The notes under the pieces were generated by a model. The model did not search any database and had not been told where the DNA came from. It was given only the letters and a program-made list of their open reading frames with translations. Below, one piece after another: positions 1-7,170 of a DNA stretch of 13,716 nt. The stretch is from CAZHWR01 sp964536085 (GTDB taxonomy: Bacteria > Bacillota > Clostridia > Oscillospirales > Ruminococcaceae). The DNA is taken from NCBI GenBank assembly GCA_964536085.1, contig CAZHWR010000047.1, positions 1-13,716 on the forward strand, in the 5' to 3' direction. The translations under genes and the position numbers were made by a program. Each line of letters opens with the position of its first letter. Within the stretch, counting starts at the first letter, position 1.

Positions 1-241
1 TCTTGCCAATCTTGACAAGCTTGTTCTTGCTGCCCTTCTGCACAACTCCAAGCTTGTTGACTATGTACGACTTAGTTCCGACCTTGACAAGCTTATTTCC
101 GCTTGCTTTTCTCTGAACTACTCCGTTTTTGTTTACAACGTAGGATTTTGTTCCCACCTTGATAAGCTTGTTCTTTGTGCCTTTCTGTACTACTCCGCTA
201 GCGTTTACGATGTAGTATAAGCTTTTTATTTTAACGACCTG
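1..241 (-). repeat. In-frame tandem repeats of 72-75 bases at the C-terminal end of the glycosidase gene
   Basis: Three consecutive units encode 24-25 residues each (170-241, 95-169, 23-94), and a fourth begins at 22 and is cut by the window edge. The consensus is K-L-V-K-V-G-T-K-S-Y-V-V-N-K-x-G-V-V-Q-K-G-S-K-N. A more diverged copy (YVNGKQVTGTK, then GKTYAVVGGYVKTGKK) lies around 242-345. The aromatic-Gly-basic pattern resembles choline/glucan-binding and other wall-binding repeats of Firmicutes, but is unusually Lys/Val-rich with few aromatics. A role in holding the enzyme to wall polymer or polysaccharide is an inference. The total copy number is unknown because the gene leaves the window. 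Confidence 0.85.
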
Positions 242-3200
242 CTTTTTGCCTGTCTTAACATATCCGCCTACTACAGCGTATGTTTTACCCGATACGGTTA
301 CTACCTTTGTACCGGTCACCTGCTTACCGTTTACATACAGCACCGTCTTGCCGTTTACTACCTGTGTGCCGTTGGTTACCGTGGGAGTAGTGGTCGTTGT
401 TCCGCCGGTGTTATTACTGCTTACATCATCTGTTTTAGCCGCGGTATAGGTGAACTCAGTTATCTCACTTGATATCAAATCATCCGCAGTGGCATACGCC
501 TGTATTGTTGCCGGAAGCGACGTAAGCTTAATCGGTGAAGAATACTTTTGCCACGTTTTTCCGCTGTTAAGCGAATACATTATATATGCGCCCTGTGTGG
601 CTGTCGAAAGCGTAATCTCAGTCCCTACGCTCACCTCTCCCGATCCGGGGGTTGCCGTGACCGCCTCAGCGGTTCCTGCCGCGACCGTGGGAACAGACGC
701 GTCATTATACACCTTGAAATCGTCCATCAAGCCATTGAAATTCTGCGTACCCGCAGTATCTCTGAAAGCGCTCACGCTGTCGCCGCACGCTCCGAGATAA
801 GACGCTCTTGACGCGGCTGCAAGCGAGGTGGAATTAGCTTTTCCCTGAGAAACAAGCTCGCCATCCAAATAGACCGATACAGTTCCCGTATCGAACACTA
901 TGGCGACATGCGTCCAGCGGTTGATATATTCGTCGCCCAACTCAATGTTGTCGGCGATGTATTGCGTGGAGGCGTCGTCTGACGAACCGTGCGCCACGGC
1001 GACCTCTAGCATACCGTCGTTTATTCTCACCGCGATGCCGTTTAGGTCTCCGCCTATTTTCATCAGCATCTGTTTGCCTTCCAGTGAGAACGGGCACATA
1101 TAGAACGAAAAGCTGCGTTTTGTAAAGCCGTCGTGCAAAAGTCCCGTAGTTGTATTCGCGGCGTTGATTTGAACATAATCGTTTGCACCGTCGAACAGAA
1201 TCGCTCCGTTGTTCAATCCGCTTGCGGGTAAAAACGTTCCGCTGAGCACAGCGCTCTGGCTGCTTACAACAGATGACGACGCTTTTGCGCTACCCTCGGC
1301 TTCGTCGAACTTATACCATACAAGTCCGTTTGACGATGTGAATTCGGGCATTTTTACCGTCGCTCCGACAGCCGGCGACTCAAGGCACTTGACCACCTTT
1401 GACACAAGTGACGTGCCGTTTTGATTGACGGCCGCAACGCAATAATAATATATTTTATCGGAAAGCGCGGACTCATCTGTATATCCTGCCTCAGTGATAT
1501 CCTGCGCAATCTGAGTATATTCTCCGTTTTCATCCTCCGCCCTTAAAACAATGTAGCTGTCCGCGGAGGAAACCTCGTTCCACAGGAGTTTAACACCGTT
1601 ATCCGTTCTTACAACAGTGAGATTTTCGGGAGACGTCGGGACAGGCTCCTCTACTTCCGCCGCTGAAACCAGCAGATTGTCAAACACGGCTTCGGACTCC
1701 GCGCGCAGACCTATCAGCCCGCCAGTATAATCGCCGTTCGATATCTCGACGCTCGCGTCGCCAACACCCGCCGTTATTTTTGAGCCGTTTGCCGTGACTT
1801 TGAGCGTGCAGGATTCCTGCGGCTCGACAGTCTGTTGCGCGAGCAGAGTTTTCACGCCGTTTACAAGCTTGCAGAGCGCAAGCGTGCCGTCGGTTATCTC
1901 GGCGTATAAGCCGTTGTCCTTATCCTCGGCACGGAATAAAAGTCCGGCGCTCGTTCCGGTGATATCCAGCGTAGCTGCAAAGTTCTCAAACTTTGTTAAA
2001 TCGGCAATAGCCGTGCCGACGCCCGAAAGCTGTTCATTGTCAACCTCGAATGTATCGTCGAGTGTCCATTTATAGCCGTGATTATCTATGAAATTGTCGC
2101 TGTAGGTATACGAGTAGTAATACTGAGTATATGGATCCGCCTTATTTTCTGTAAGACCGCTCGTATCCGCCTCGGGAGCAATTGCCGCCGCGGAGGCAAC
2201 GCTCCAAACGCTTCCGTCCTCCTGGAAGATTCCGTTTGTGAGCTTATATTGCCTGTTTTCCGGCAGATAGCACGGATGCACCATCAGCGTCCAGTAAAAC
2301 GGAGCCCATTTTCCGGTTTCGGAAAGCTCGTTACAGGTCGGAGCAAGATTTTCATAATGCGAATCATAAGGATTGGACGGACCTCCTACCCACTGCACCT
2401 CTGTGCAGTAAAGCGGAAGATTATAATTGGCAGCCTCGCTCATTTTCGTTTTTGCGTTGGTTGCAAAATCAGTTGTATTTGCCGGGAAGTTTGCGTGATA
2501 CTGGATTATATCGACGCCCTCTTTTACCGAATAGGCTATCGAATGAAGTCCGTCGCCCGACGGCGCGGTACCAAGCGATATCGCAACCCTGCCCTGCTTT
2601 GTCACAATGTATTTCAAAAGCTCCGCCGCAAGATTTTCCCGTGTTCCCCACGGCTCGTTGTATACCTCGATAGCCATCTGACGGGTGTCGTCCTTATAAT
2701 ACTGCATGAACCAGTCGATAAATTCTTTCGGCTCGTTCCAACGCGACTGATTATCATAGATTGCCGCTGAAGGCGACGTTACGCTGTAGGACGCGGAATA
2801 GTCCCTGACATTATAATCATTGTCTACACTGCAGCCCTCGAACAGAGAAACCAGGATCTTTATTCCGTATTTGTCCGCAAGACTCAAAAAATCATCATAA
2901 GCTTTTTTGAAATGCTCTGAATCTTCAAGCCAGTATTCATAGCTGACCCAAATCCTGAACGCGTTTATACCGAGACTTTCGGCGTACTGCATATCGCGCT
3001 CGATTATCGCGGAATCATAGAATTTAAAAAACTGCGCTCCGTTGTATGAATACGAGGGGTAATACACCGCTCCGCGCAGGTTTTCGATAACGTCGGTGTT
3101 ATCCGCGGTTTTTTTGAATGAAGCGGAAAGCCTGTCCGCTTTATCCGTATCGTCTATTGCACCGATGTAAAGTGTATTATCCGATATATTTGCTTTTATA

Positions 3201-4843
3201 AACTGCGTGCTGTCGGCATAGGTCGCGTATTTTTCAAAAAATCCGTCGTAAACCTCCGCCCAGACAGGCTGTTCGCCGTCCGACGCATAGAATGTCGCCG
3301 CTTGCTTCTGCTCATCAGTCACGGCGGCGTCTATTATCAGCTTGCCGTTTGACGCCTGCAAATACCTTTGCGTGCCCGCAAGCCTGAACGAAACTCCGTT
3401 TGAATCGGCAAGCCCTGATTTTCTTACAAAGCTTCTGTCCTGAGACGCGACGTTATAATAAATATCCGCGCCTGAGCCGTTGTCACGTATATAATGATTT
3501 TTTCTCGCTGCACTCATCAGCGAAACGGTTCCGAGTATGTCGCCCGTGCGCGGCAGAACGACGTCGACCGTAACGCTGCGTGTAACGTCGTCCTTTTTGA
3601 TTTGTACCGTTCCTTTGATATATCCTTCGGCATCCGCGCTTGACGCTGAATATTCAAGCGCGCCCTCCGAAACGCTCACATTTTCATTTGCAATTTCCTG
3701 AATGATTGCCGAAATAACGTCCTCCTTGGAGGTATCGTCGCGCAGTGTAAGCTCCTCAAGCGCGTTTCTCGCGGAAACCACCGCCGAGTCAACATCGGGA
3801 TCCGATTTGCCGACCGTCACCGTTATCTGCGGAAGCGAAGCGGCGTAAAGATCACCCGGAACATCCGCGCTTGCGGTGAATACATATGTATCCTCGGTCT
3901 GCGGGTCGTACTCGGGGGAGCTTGACCAGCTATTGACGCTGACCGCAACCGTCAGGGTCTTTGAGAGATTAGCGGTCACCTCAGTCGGAAGTTCAAGTTC
4001 CTCTTGAGCCGTTCCCTTTGAAACCACGATATCGTCAACGCCTGAATAGCTTTGAATTTTTATTCTTGGTACTATCGCAGATTTATAAACGCGGTAGTCG
4101 TCGATCATACCTTGAAAATACTGTCCGCAGTCGCCTGTCGCGCCGAAGCCGTCGGCAAACAGGGCTTTTCCGATAGAAGCCCCGGAATATATCGCCGCGA
4201 TAGTGTTGGCGGAAACCGTTTTTTCCGATTTAAGCTCCGCGTTGACATACAGCTTTGCACTGCCGTTTGCAAATGTAAACGCAACATGTACCCATTCATT
4301 CAGATACCCGCTTACGTCCACTGAGTCCATTACAGTCGGGTCGCCCGCTTTGGCGGAAACCGAAGCTTCAAGCGCGGTTCCATTAAGCCTTACCGCAACA
4401 CCCGTTTCATTAGCCGGGTCGCCCTGTATGTACAGCATCTGGATACCATCGAGCCGTTGGGGATTAAACCAGAAAGACACCGAGTATTCGGAATACGAGC
4501 CGTGTAATGTTCCTGTGGACGGCTTATCGTCGTTATTAACCTTAACGTAATCGCTCGTACCGTTAAAGCTCAGCGCACCGCCCACAGCTCCGCCGTTCGG
4601 TACGAACGTTCCCGAAAGCTCAACCGAGTCTTTTGGCCCTGCGACTTCAGTCTGCACTACAGTTGTTCCGACAGAATTGTCAAAAGTATACCAAATATCA
4701 CCATTGTCGACTGTCATCTGATCAAGCGCTATTTCTATCACATCCGGCAGCGCGATTTCGTCGGCAAACGCCGAAAGCGTCAATTGCGGCAATGCAGATA
4801 TAAATAATGCCAATGTCAGCAATGTGCTTATAATCCTTTTCAT
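1..4843 (-). CDS. Secreted multidomain clan GH-A glycoside hydrolase with LamG, AbfB-like, FN3 and cell-wall-type repeat modules (partial, C-terminus off window)
   Basis: An uninterrupted frame of 1614 codons runs off the left edge. It starts at an ATG preceded by the Shine-Dalgarno GGGAGGAA. Residues 1-27 form a signal peptide with likely cleavage at AFA-DE, so the enzyme is exported. Approximate modules: LamG 48-257; Ig-like 258-342; small beta domain of clostridial surface proteins 343-432; AbfB/CBM42-like beta-trefoil 433-578 (NGVSFRL, RYLQASNG); TIM barrel 580-887; second ConA-like domain 915-1062; FN3 1065-1155; second LamG 1165-1382; chitobiase-C-like 1385-1468; Thr-rich linker; tandem repeats. 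The barrel carries IEVYNEPWG (acid/base E730), LYCTEVQW (nucleophile E815), R630, Y782-H783 and W851, which is the clan GH-A set with an 85-residue gap between glutamates. Family number and substrate cannot be fixed by eye. The AbfB-like module hints at arabinose-containing plant polysaccharide (inference). The divergent AraC-type gene is the likely regulator. The protein probably stays on the cell surface via the terminal repeats. Confidence 0.88.
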   Translation of the reverse strand, partial: MKRIISTLLTLALFISALPQLTLSAFADEIALPDVIEIALDQMTVDNGDIWYTFDNSVGTTVVQTEVAGPKDSVELSGTFVPNGGAVGGALSFNGTSDYVKVNNDDKPSTGTLHGSYSEYSVSFWFNPQRLDGIQMLYIQGDPANETGVAVRLNGTALEASVSAKAGDPTVMDSVDVSGYLNEWVHVAFTFANGSAKLYVNAELKSEKTVSANTIAAIYSGASIGKALFADGFGATGDCGQYFQGMIDDYRVYKSAIVPRIKIQSYSGVDDIVVSKGTAQEELELPTEVTANLSKTLTVAVSVNSWSSSPEYDPQTEDTYVFTASADVPGDLYAASLPQITVTVGKSDPDVDSAVVSARNALEELTLRDDTSKEDVISAIIQEIANENVSVSEGALEYSASSADAEGYIKGTVQIKKDDVTRSVTVDVVLPRTGDILGTVSLMSAARKNHYIRDNGSGADIYYNVASQDRSFVRKSGLADSNGVSFRLAGTQRYLQASNGKLIIDAAVTDEQKQAATFYASDGEQPVWAEVYDGFFEKYATYADSTQFIKANISDNTLYIGAIDDTDKADRLSASFKKTADNTDVIENLRGAVYYPSYSYNGAQFFKFYDSAIIERDMQYAESLGINAFRIWVSYEYWLEDSEHFKKAYDDFLSLADKYGIKILVSLFEGCSVDNDYNVRDYSASYSVTSPSAAIYDNQSRWNEPKEFIDWFMQYYKDDTRQMAIEVYNEPWGTRENLAAELLKYIVTKQGRVAISLGTAPSGDGLHSIAYSVKEGVDIIQYHANFPANTTDFATNAKTKMSEAANYNLPLYCTEVQWVGGPSNPYDSHYENLAPTCNELSETGKWAPFYWTLMVHPCYLPENRQYKLTNGIFQEDGSVWSVASAAAIAPEADTSGLTENKADPYTQYYYSYTYSDNFIDNHGYKWTLDDTFEVDNEQLSGVGTAIADLTKFENFAATLDITGTSAGLLFRAEDKDNGLYAEITDGTLALCKLVNGVKTLLAQQTVEPQESCTLKVTANGSKITAGVGDASVEISNGDYTGGLIGLRAESEAVFDNLLVSAAEVEEPVPTSPENLTVVRTDNGVKLLWNEVSSADSYIVLRAEDENGEYTQIAQDITEAGYTDESALSDKIYYYCVAAVNQNGTSLVSKVVKCLESPAVGATVKMPEFTSSNGLVWYKFDEAEGSAKASSSVVSSQSAVLSGTFLPASGLNNGAILFDGANDYVQINAANTTTGLLHDGFTKRSFSFYMCPFSLEGKQMLMKIGGDLNGIAVRINDGMLEVAVAHGSSDDASTQYIADNIELGDEYINRWTHVAIVFDTGTVSVYLDGELVSQGKANSTSLAAASRASYLGACGDSVSAFRDTAGTQNFNGLMDDFKVYNDASVPTVAAGTAEAVTATPGSGEVSVGTEITLSTATQGAYIMYSLNSGKTWQKYSSPIKLTSLPATIQAYATADDLISSEITEFTYTAAKTDDVSSNNTGGTTTTTPTVTNGTQVVNGKTVLYVNGKQVTGTKVVTVSGKTYAVVGGYVKTGKKQVVKIKSLYYIVNASGVVQKGTKNKLIKVGTKSYVVNKNGVVQRKASGNKLVKVGTKSYIVNKLGVVQKGSKNKLVKIGK

Positions 4844-4895
4844 TAGCTGATTCCTCCCTGATAAAACACATATTATTTAATAAAATGGCCACGTT

Positions 4896-4925
4896 TATCT
4901 AATTTAATTTTAACGTGTTGCACAA
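4896..4925 (-). promoter_or_regulatory. Putative sigma-A promoter of the glycosidase gene
   Basis: Read on the minus strand, TTGTGC (4920-4925) is followed after 18 bases by TAGATA (4896-4901), about 50 bases upstream of the start codon. The match is imperfect, with a suboptimal -35 box and spacer. It could be a regulated promoter needing the neighbouring AraC-type activator. No other good box pair was seen in this direction. Confidence 0.4.
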
Positions 4926-4962
4926 AAAAATACAATTGCAGAGGCATTTAAAAAACATTGCA
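4918..4962. promoter_or_regulatory. Three TTGCA direct repeats in the divergent promoter region, possible AraC-type operator
   Basis: TTGCA occurs at 4918-4922, 4936-4940 and 4958-4962, so starts are spaced 18 and 22 bases apart. One copy overlaps the -35 box of each divergent promoter. AraC-family proteins often bind pairs of direct half-sites about two helical turns apart. That this is the operator of the adjacent regulator is inference; a five-base word in AT-rich DNA can recur by chance. Confidence 0.22.
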
Positions 4963-4986
4963 AATATTCTCATTATATGCTACAAT
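4958..4986 (+). promoter_or_regulatory. Strong putative sigma-A promoter of the AraC-family regulator
   Basis: TTGCAA (4958-4963), a 17-base spacer and TACAAT (4981-4986) form a near-consensus vegetative promoter. A TG dinucleotide one base before the -10 box gives an extended -10. The start codon of the regulator lies 33 bases further on, leaving room for a short leader with a modest AGGA ribosome site at 5007-5010. Confidence 0.65.
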
Positions 4987-5018
4987 AAATTAAATTATAT
5001 GAAATTAGGATTGATTCT

Positions 5019-5861
5019 ATGCTGCACTTTGACGATTCGGATCTGCACTTTCATCACAGGCTGAGCGCCGTGCCCAGTCAAAGCGAATTCGACTTGCACA
5101 TCCATCAGGAATTTGAAATAATGGGTATACTTACCGGCTCGGGCTGCTGCGTTATCGAGGGTATCAAGCACCAGCTTCGGCCCGGAAGCATTATGATAAA
5201 TACGGTTTCCGAAGCGCACATTCTTCACATCGACTCTGACAAGCCGTTTGAACGGCTGGTTTTGCACTTCCGCCCCGAGCTTATAAACTCGGTGGACGTC
5301 GGAACTCAGCTTACCCGTCCTTTTACCGAACGCGAGCTCGGATACAATAACGTGTGCTACACGCGCGACGCCAACACGGGAATGATATTTGAATTTTTAA
5401 GAAAAATGAGCTTCGATTACCGCGACCACACAGAAAACCGCGTGAACATCGTTGCAAATTTGTTCCCCCTGCTGCTGTCCGTCCGCGAAGCGTTCTCAAT
5501 GAAAAAGCTTGTGAGCAAATCGGACATTGAGGAAAACAAATTTCATTTTATCTTAAACTATATAAACTCGCACATTTTTGATCATATAACGCTCGAAACG
5601 CTTGTGAACGAAACGTTTATGAGTAAATCCCAGATATGCCGCATTTTCAAAGAACGCACTGAAACAACTGTTTTTGATTATATCAAAACTAAGCGTCTGG
5701 TCGCCGCACGACAGCAGATTTTAAACGGCGAATCAGCTATACATGCGTCGCACTCGTGCGGCTTTGGGGACTATTCGTCGTTTTACAGAGCCTACAAGGC
5801 GAAATTCAGCGTCCCTCCGTCTGATACCGACACTATAATCAAAACAGACAACTGGCGCTAA
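5019..5861 (+). CDS. AraC-family transcriptional regulator with N-terminal cupin sensor domain
   Basis: The 280-residue length is normal for a one-component AraC/XylS-type regulator. Residues 1-90 form a cupin-like sugar-sensing beta-barrel (HIHQEFEIMGILTGSG near 28-43, then RPGSIMI at 54-60 and the LVLHF strand at 80-84). A mostly helical linker covers 105-165. Residues 172-275 are the double helix-turn-helix: the first reader helix lies near TLETLVNETFMSKSQICRIF (191-210), and the second spans about 241-262, with the family signature GFGDYSSFYRAYKAKF. It should bind direct half-sites and respond to a small carbohydrate. It is divergent from the secreted glycosidase across 175 bases, so control of that gene is likely but not shown. 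No terminator was seen after its stop codon. The start is the first ATG after the promoter. Confidence 0.92.
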   Translation: MLHFDDSDLHFHHRLSAVPSQSEFDLHIHQEFEIMGILTGSGCCVIEGIKHQLRPGSIMINTVSEAHILHIDSDKPFERLVLHFRPELINSVDVGTQLTRPFTERELGYNNVCYTRDANTGMIFEFLRKMSFDYRDHTENRVNIVANLFPLLLSVREAFSMKKLVSKSDIEENKFHFILNYINSHIFDHITLETLVNETFMSKSQICRIFKERTETTVFDYIKTKRLVAARQQILNGESAIHASHSCGFGDYSSFYRAYKAKFSVPPSDTDTIIKTDNWR

Positions 5862-5893
5862 CCGGCACGGCGGAAACGCAAAGTACAACAAAA

Positions 5894-6248
5894 TCAATAA
5901 AAAGGGTTAAGCTGCACTACACCGTTATCCGTATCGGAGCCTTCCAAGGTGTTTTCAGATTCCCATTTGATAATCTCATAACAGACCGGCAACAGGCTTT
6001 TCCCTTTTTTTGGTAGGGGTGTATTCCACGCGAGGAGGTATTTCATTATATTGTGTGCGTGATATCAGACCCCACGACTATAAATTGCGCAGTGCCGCTG
6101 TCAGCACGCTGTTTGTGATGCCGTTAAGCCGTTTTTTATATTCGCCAAACCGAAGAACGTCCGCCCTGACTACCTCCAACATGATTTGCAGCTCCCATTT
6201 TCCATGAAGCAGCGGTACGATCTCATCAGCGCGTTTGGATCTTTTGCA
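5894..6248 (-). pseudogene. Degraded HxlR-family winged-helix regulator (nonsense codon plus frameshift)
   Basis: Read on the minus strand, the frame gives LLHGKWELQIM (conserved GKW entry of the HxlR domain), VLRFGEYKKRLNGITNSVLT and RTQYNEIPPRVEYT, all hallmarks of HxlR regulators. The helix expected to read LRNLESWGLI is broken by a TAG at 6078-6080, exactly where Glu is expected, so GAG to TAG is the likely lesion. After EYTPT a run of seven A (plus-strand T run within 6004-6011) shifts the frame. Assuming six A restores TKKGKSLLPVCYEIIKWE and an ending at TGA 5894-5896. The N-terminus is missing or unrecognisable above about 6235, where the sequence instead reads as a MATE transporter on the other strand. 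HxlR proteins often sense redox or toxic electrophiles and control neighbouring efflux or detoxification genes. This copy cannot make a full protein as written. Confidence 0.8.
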
Positions 6249-6490
6249 TTATCGGCTTCGGCCTTATCGAGCTGTTCAACGCGGCGTTTCAGTCTATCGG
6301 CAGGTGGAAAATATCTATGGCAAACACAATTATAAACAAGGGCTTTCTGCTCACACCCGTCATGATAATACTGTCAAATTTGTTTAATATCAGCAGTATC
6401 GTGATAAGTCAGCCGATCACCGAAAATTTCACGGCGGCGGTACTGTTTATAATTTATCTGATAGTCATAAAAAAGAAAAACGGTTGCTGA
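6185..6490 (+). pseudogene. C-terminal remnant of a MATE-family multidrug efflux transporter
   Basis: An open frame after a TGA at 6182-6184 has no suitable start. From about 6225 it encodes IFCIIGFGLIELFNAAFQSI, then GRWKISMANTIINKG, then the membrane stretch LLTPVMIILSNLF, SQPITENFTAAVLF, and IIYLIVIKKKNGC before TGA. The order of an FQxxG helix entry, a PV-rich helix, the SQPITE loop and a final hydrophobic helix with a basic tail matches the last two to three membrane segments of MATE (NorM/DinF-like) Na+- or H+-coupled exporters. About 80 of roughly 450 residues remain. The 5' part is replaced abruptly by opposite-strand HxlR sequence near 6230, suggesting that a deletion fused two once divergent genes. 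The next frame starts 26 bases downstream, as in an operon. Confidence 0.72.
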
Positions 6491-6515
6491 ATCCGGAAAG
6501 GAATGATACGACAAT

Positions 6516-7010
6516 ATGATAAAAGAATTGTTAAAGAGTATACGGGAATATAAAAAAGCCTCCGTTGCAACACCGATATTCGTATCGTTGGGGTAGTAAT
6601 GGAATGCATTATTCCGTTTATTATTGCGAATCTCGTGAACCAAATGAACGCCGGATGCGAACTCAGCATGATAATCCGCTACGGTATCGTTCTCGTCATT
6701 ATGGTCGTATTGTCTTTGATTTTCGGCGCATTCGCAGGCTCCGCCTGCGCCACGGTCTCCTGCGGGCTCGCTAAAAATCTCAGAGAGGATATGTTTCACA
6801 GCATTCAGAAGTTCTCGTTTGAAAATATCGACAAGTTTCTGACGTCCTCTTTGGTCACCCGCTTAACGACCGACGTCACCAATGTTCAGAACGCCTATAT
6901 GATGATTATCCGCAGCACTGGACAAAAAATTGCTTCAATTCTTCATTTCCGACGGCGTTAGCCTGCTTTATGTTGGGGCAATCACATTCAGCAGCGTATC
7001 AGCGTGGTAA
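6516..7010 (+). pseudogene. N-terminal remnant of a type I ABC exporter (transmembrane domain), frameshifted and truncated
   Basis: The start MIKELLKSIREYKKASVATP is the typical opening of clostridial MDR-like ABC exporter subunits. After IFVSL the frame stops at TAG 6594-6596. Adding one base near 6591 (GGG for an expected GAGG) restores EVVMECIIPFIIANL in the frame used from 6593 on. That frame continues through FGAFAGSACATVSCGLAKNL, then FENIDKFLTSSLVTRLTTDV and TNVQNAYMMII, the hallmark first coupling-helix region. Homology stops at about 6912. The next stretch, back in the first frame to TAA 7008-7010, encodes LLQFFISDGVSLLYVGAITF, which may be a later helix of the same domain after an internal deletion (weak). 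No nucleotide-binding domain (Walker A, LSGGQ, Walker B) is present, so no active pump can result. With the MATE remnant it forms a dead efflux operon. Confidence 0.78.
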
Positions 7011-7170
7011 GAAAGTAGTATTTCAATCACACGCCGCTTGAAAACAACAGTATAATTTCAATGTCATCCCCGCATATAAGATTCGTCATACAGTAAAAAC
7101 CATATGTGACGATGCATCTGCGAGGATTTTCTTTAGTCCGCTTCATATATCGTAAAGGGATGGTACAGTT

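Noticed and set aside
1..300. CRISPR-like array suggested by regular repeats near the left edge
   Set aside because: The repeats are in-frame, 72-75 bases with no unique spacers, and encode near-identical peptide units of the glycosidase.
2078..2770. Open frame of 230 codons on the plus strand
   Set aside because: It lies wholly antisense to the glycosidase TIM barrel, whose minus-strand frame has catalytic motifs and a signal peptide; the plus-strand translation is Arg/Cys-rich and unlike any domain.
7051..7056. TATAAT as promoter of the macrodomain-SirTM pair
   Set aside because: There is no -35 box at 16-18 bases and no extended -10, and the hexamer lies in AT-rich decayed sequence.
5862..7170. 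Insertion sequence or transposon as the cause of the damaged genes
   Set aside because: No transposase-like frame, terminal inverted repeats or target duplications were seen; deletions and point lesions explain the remnants.
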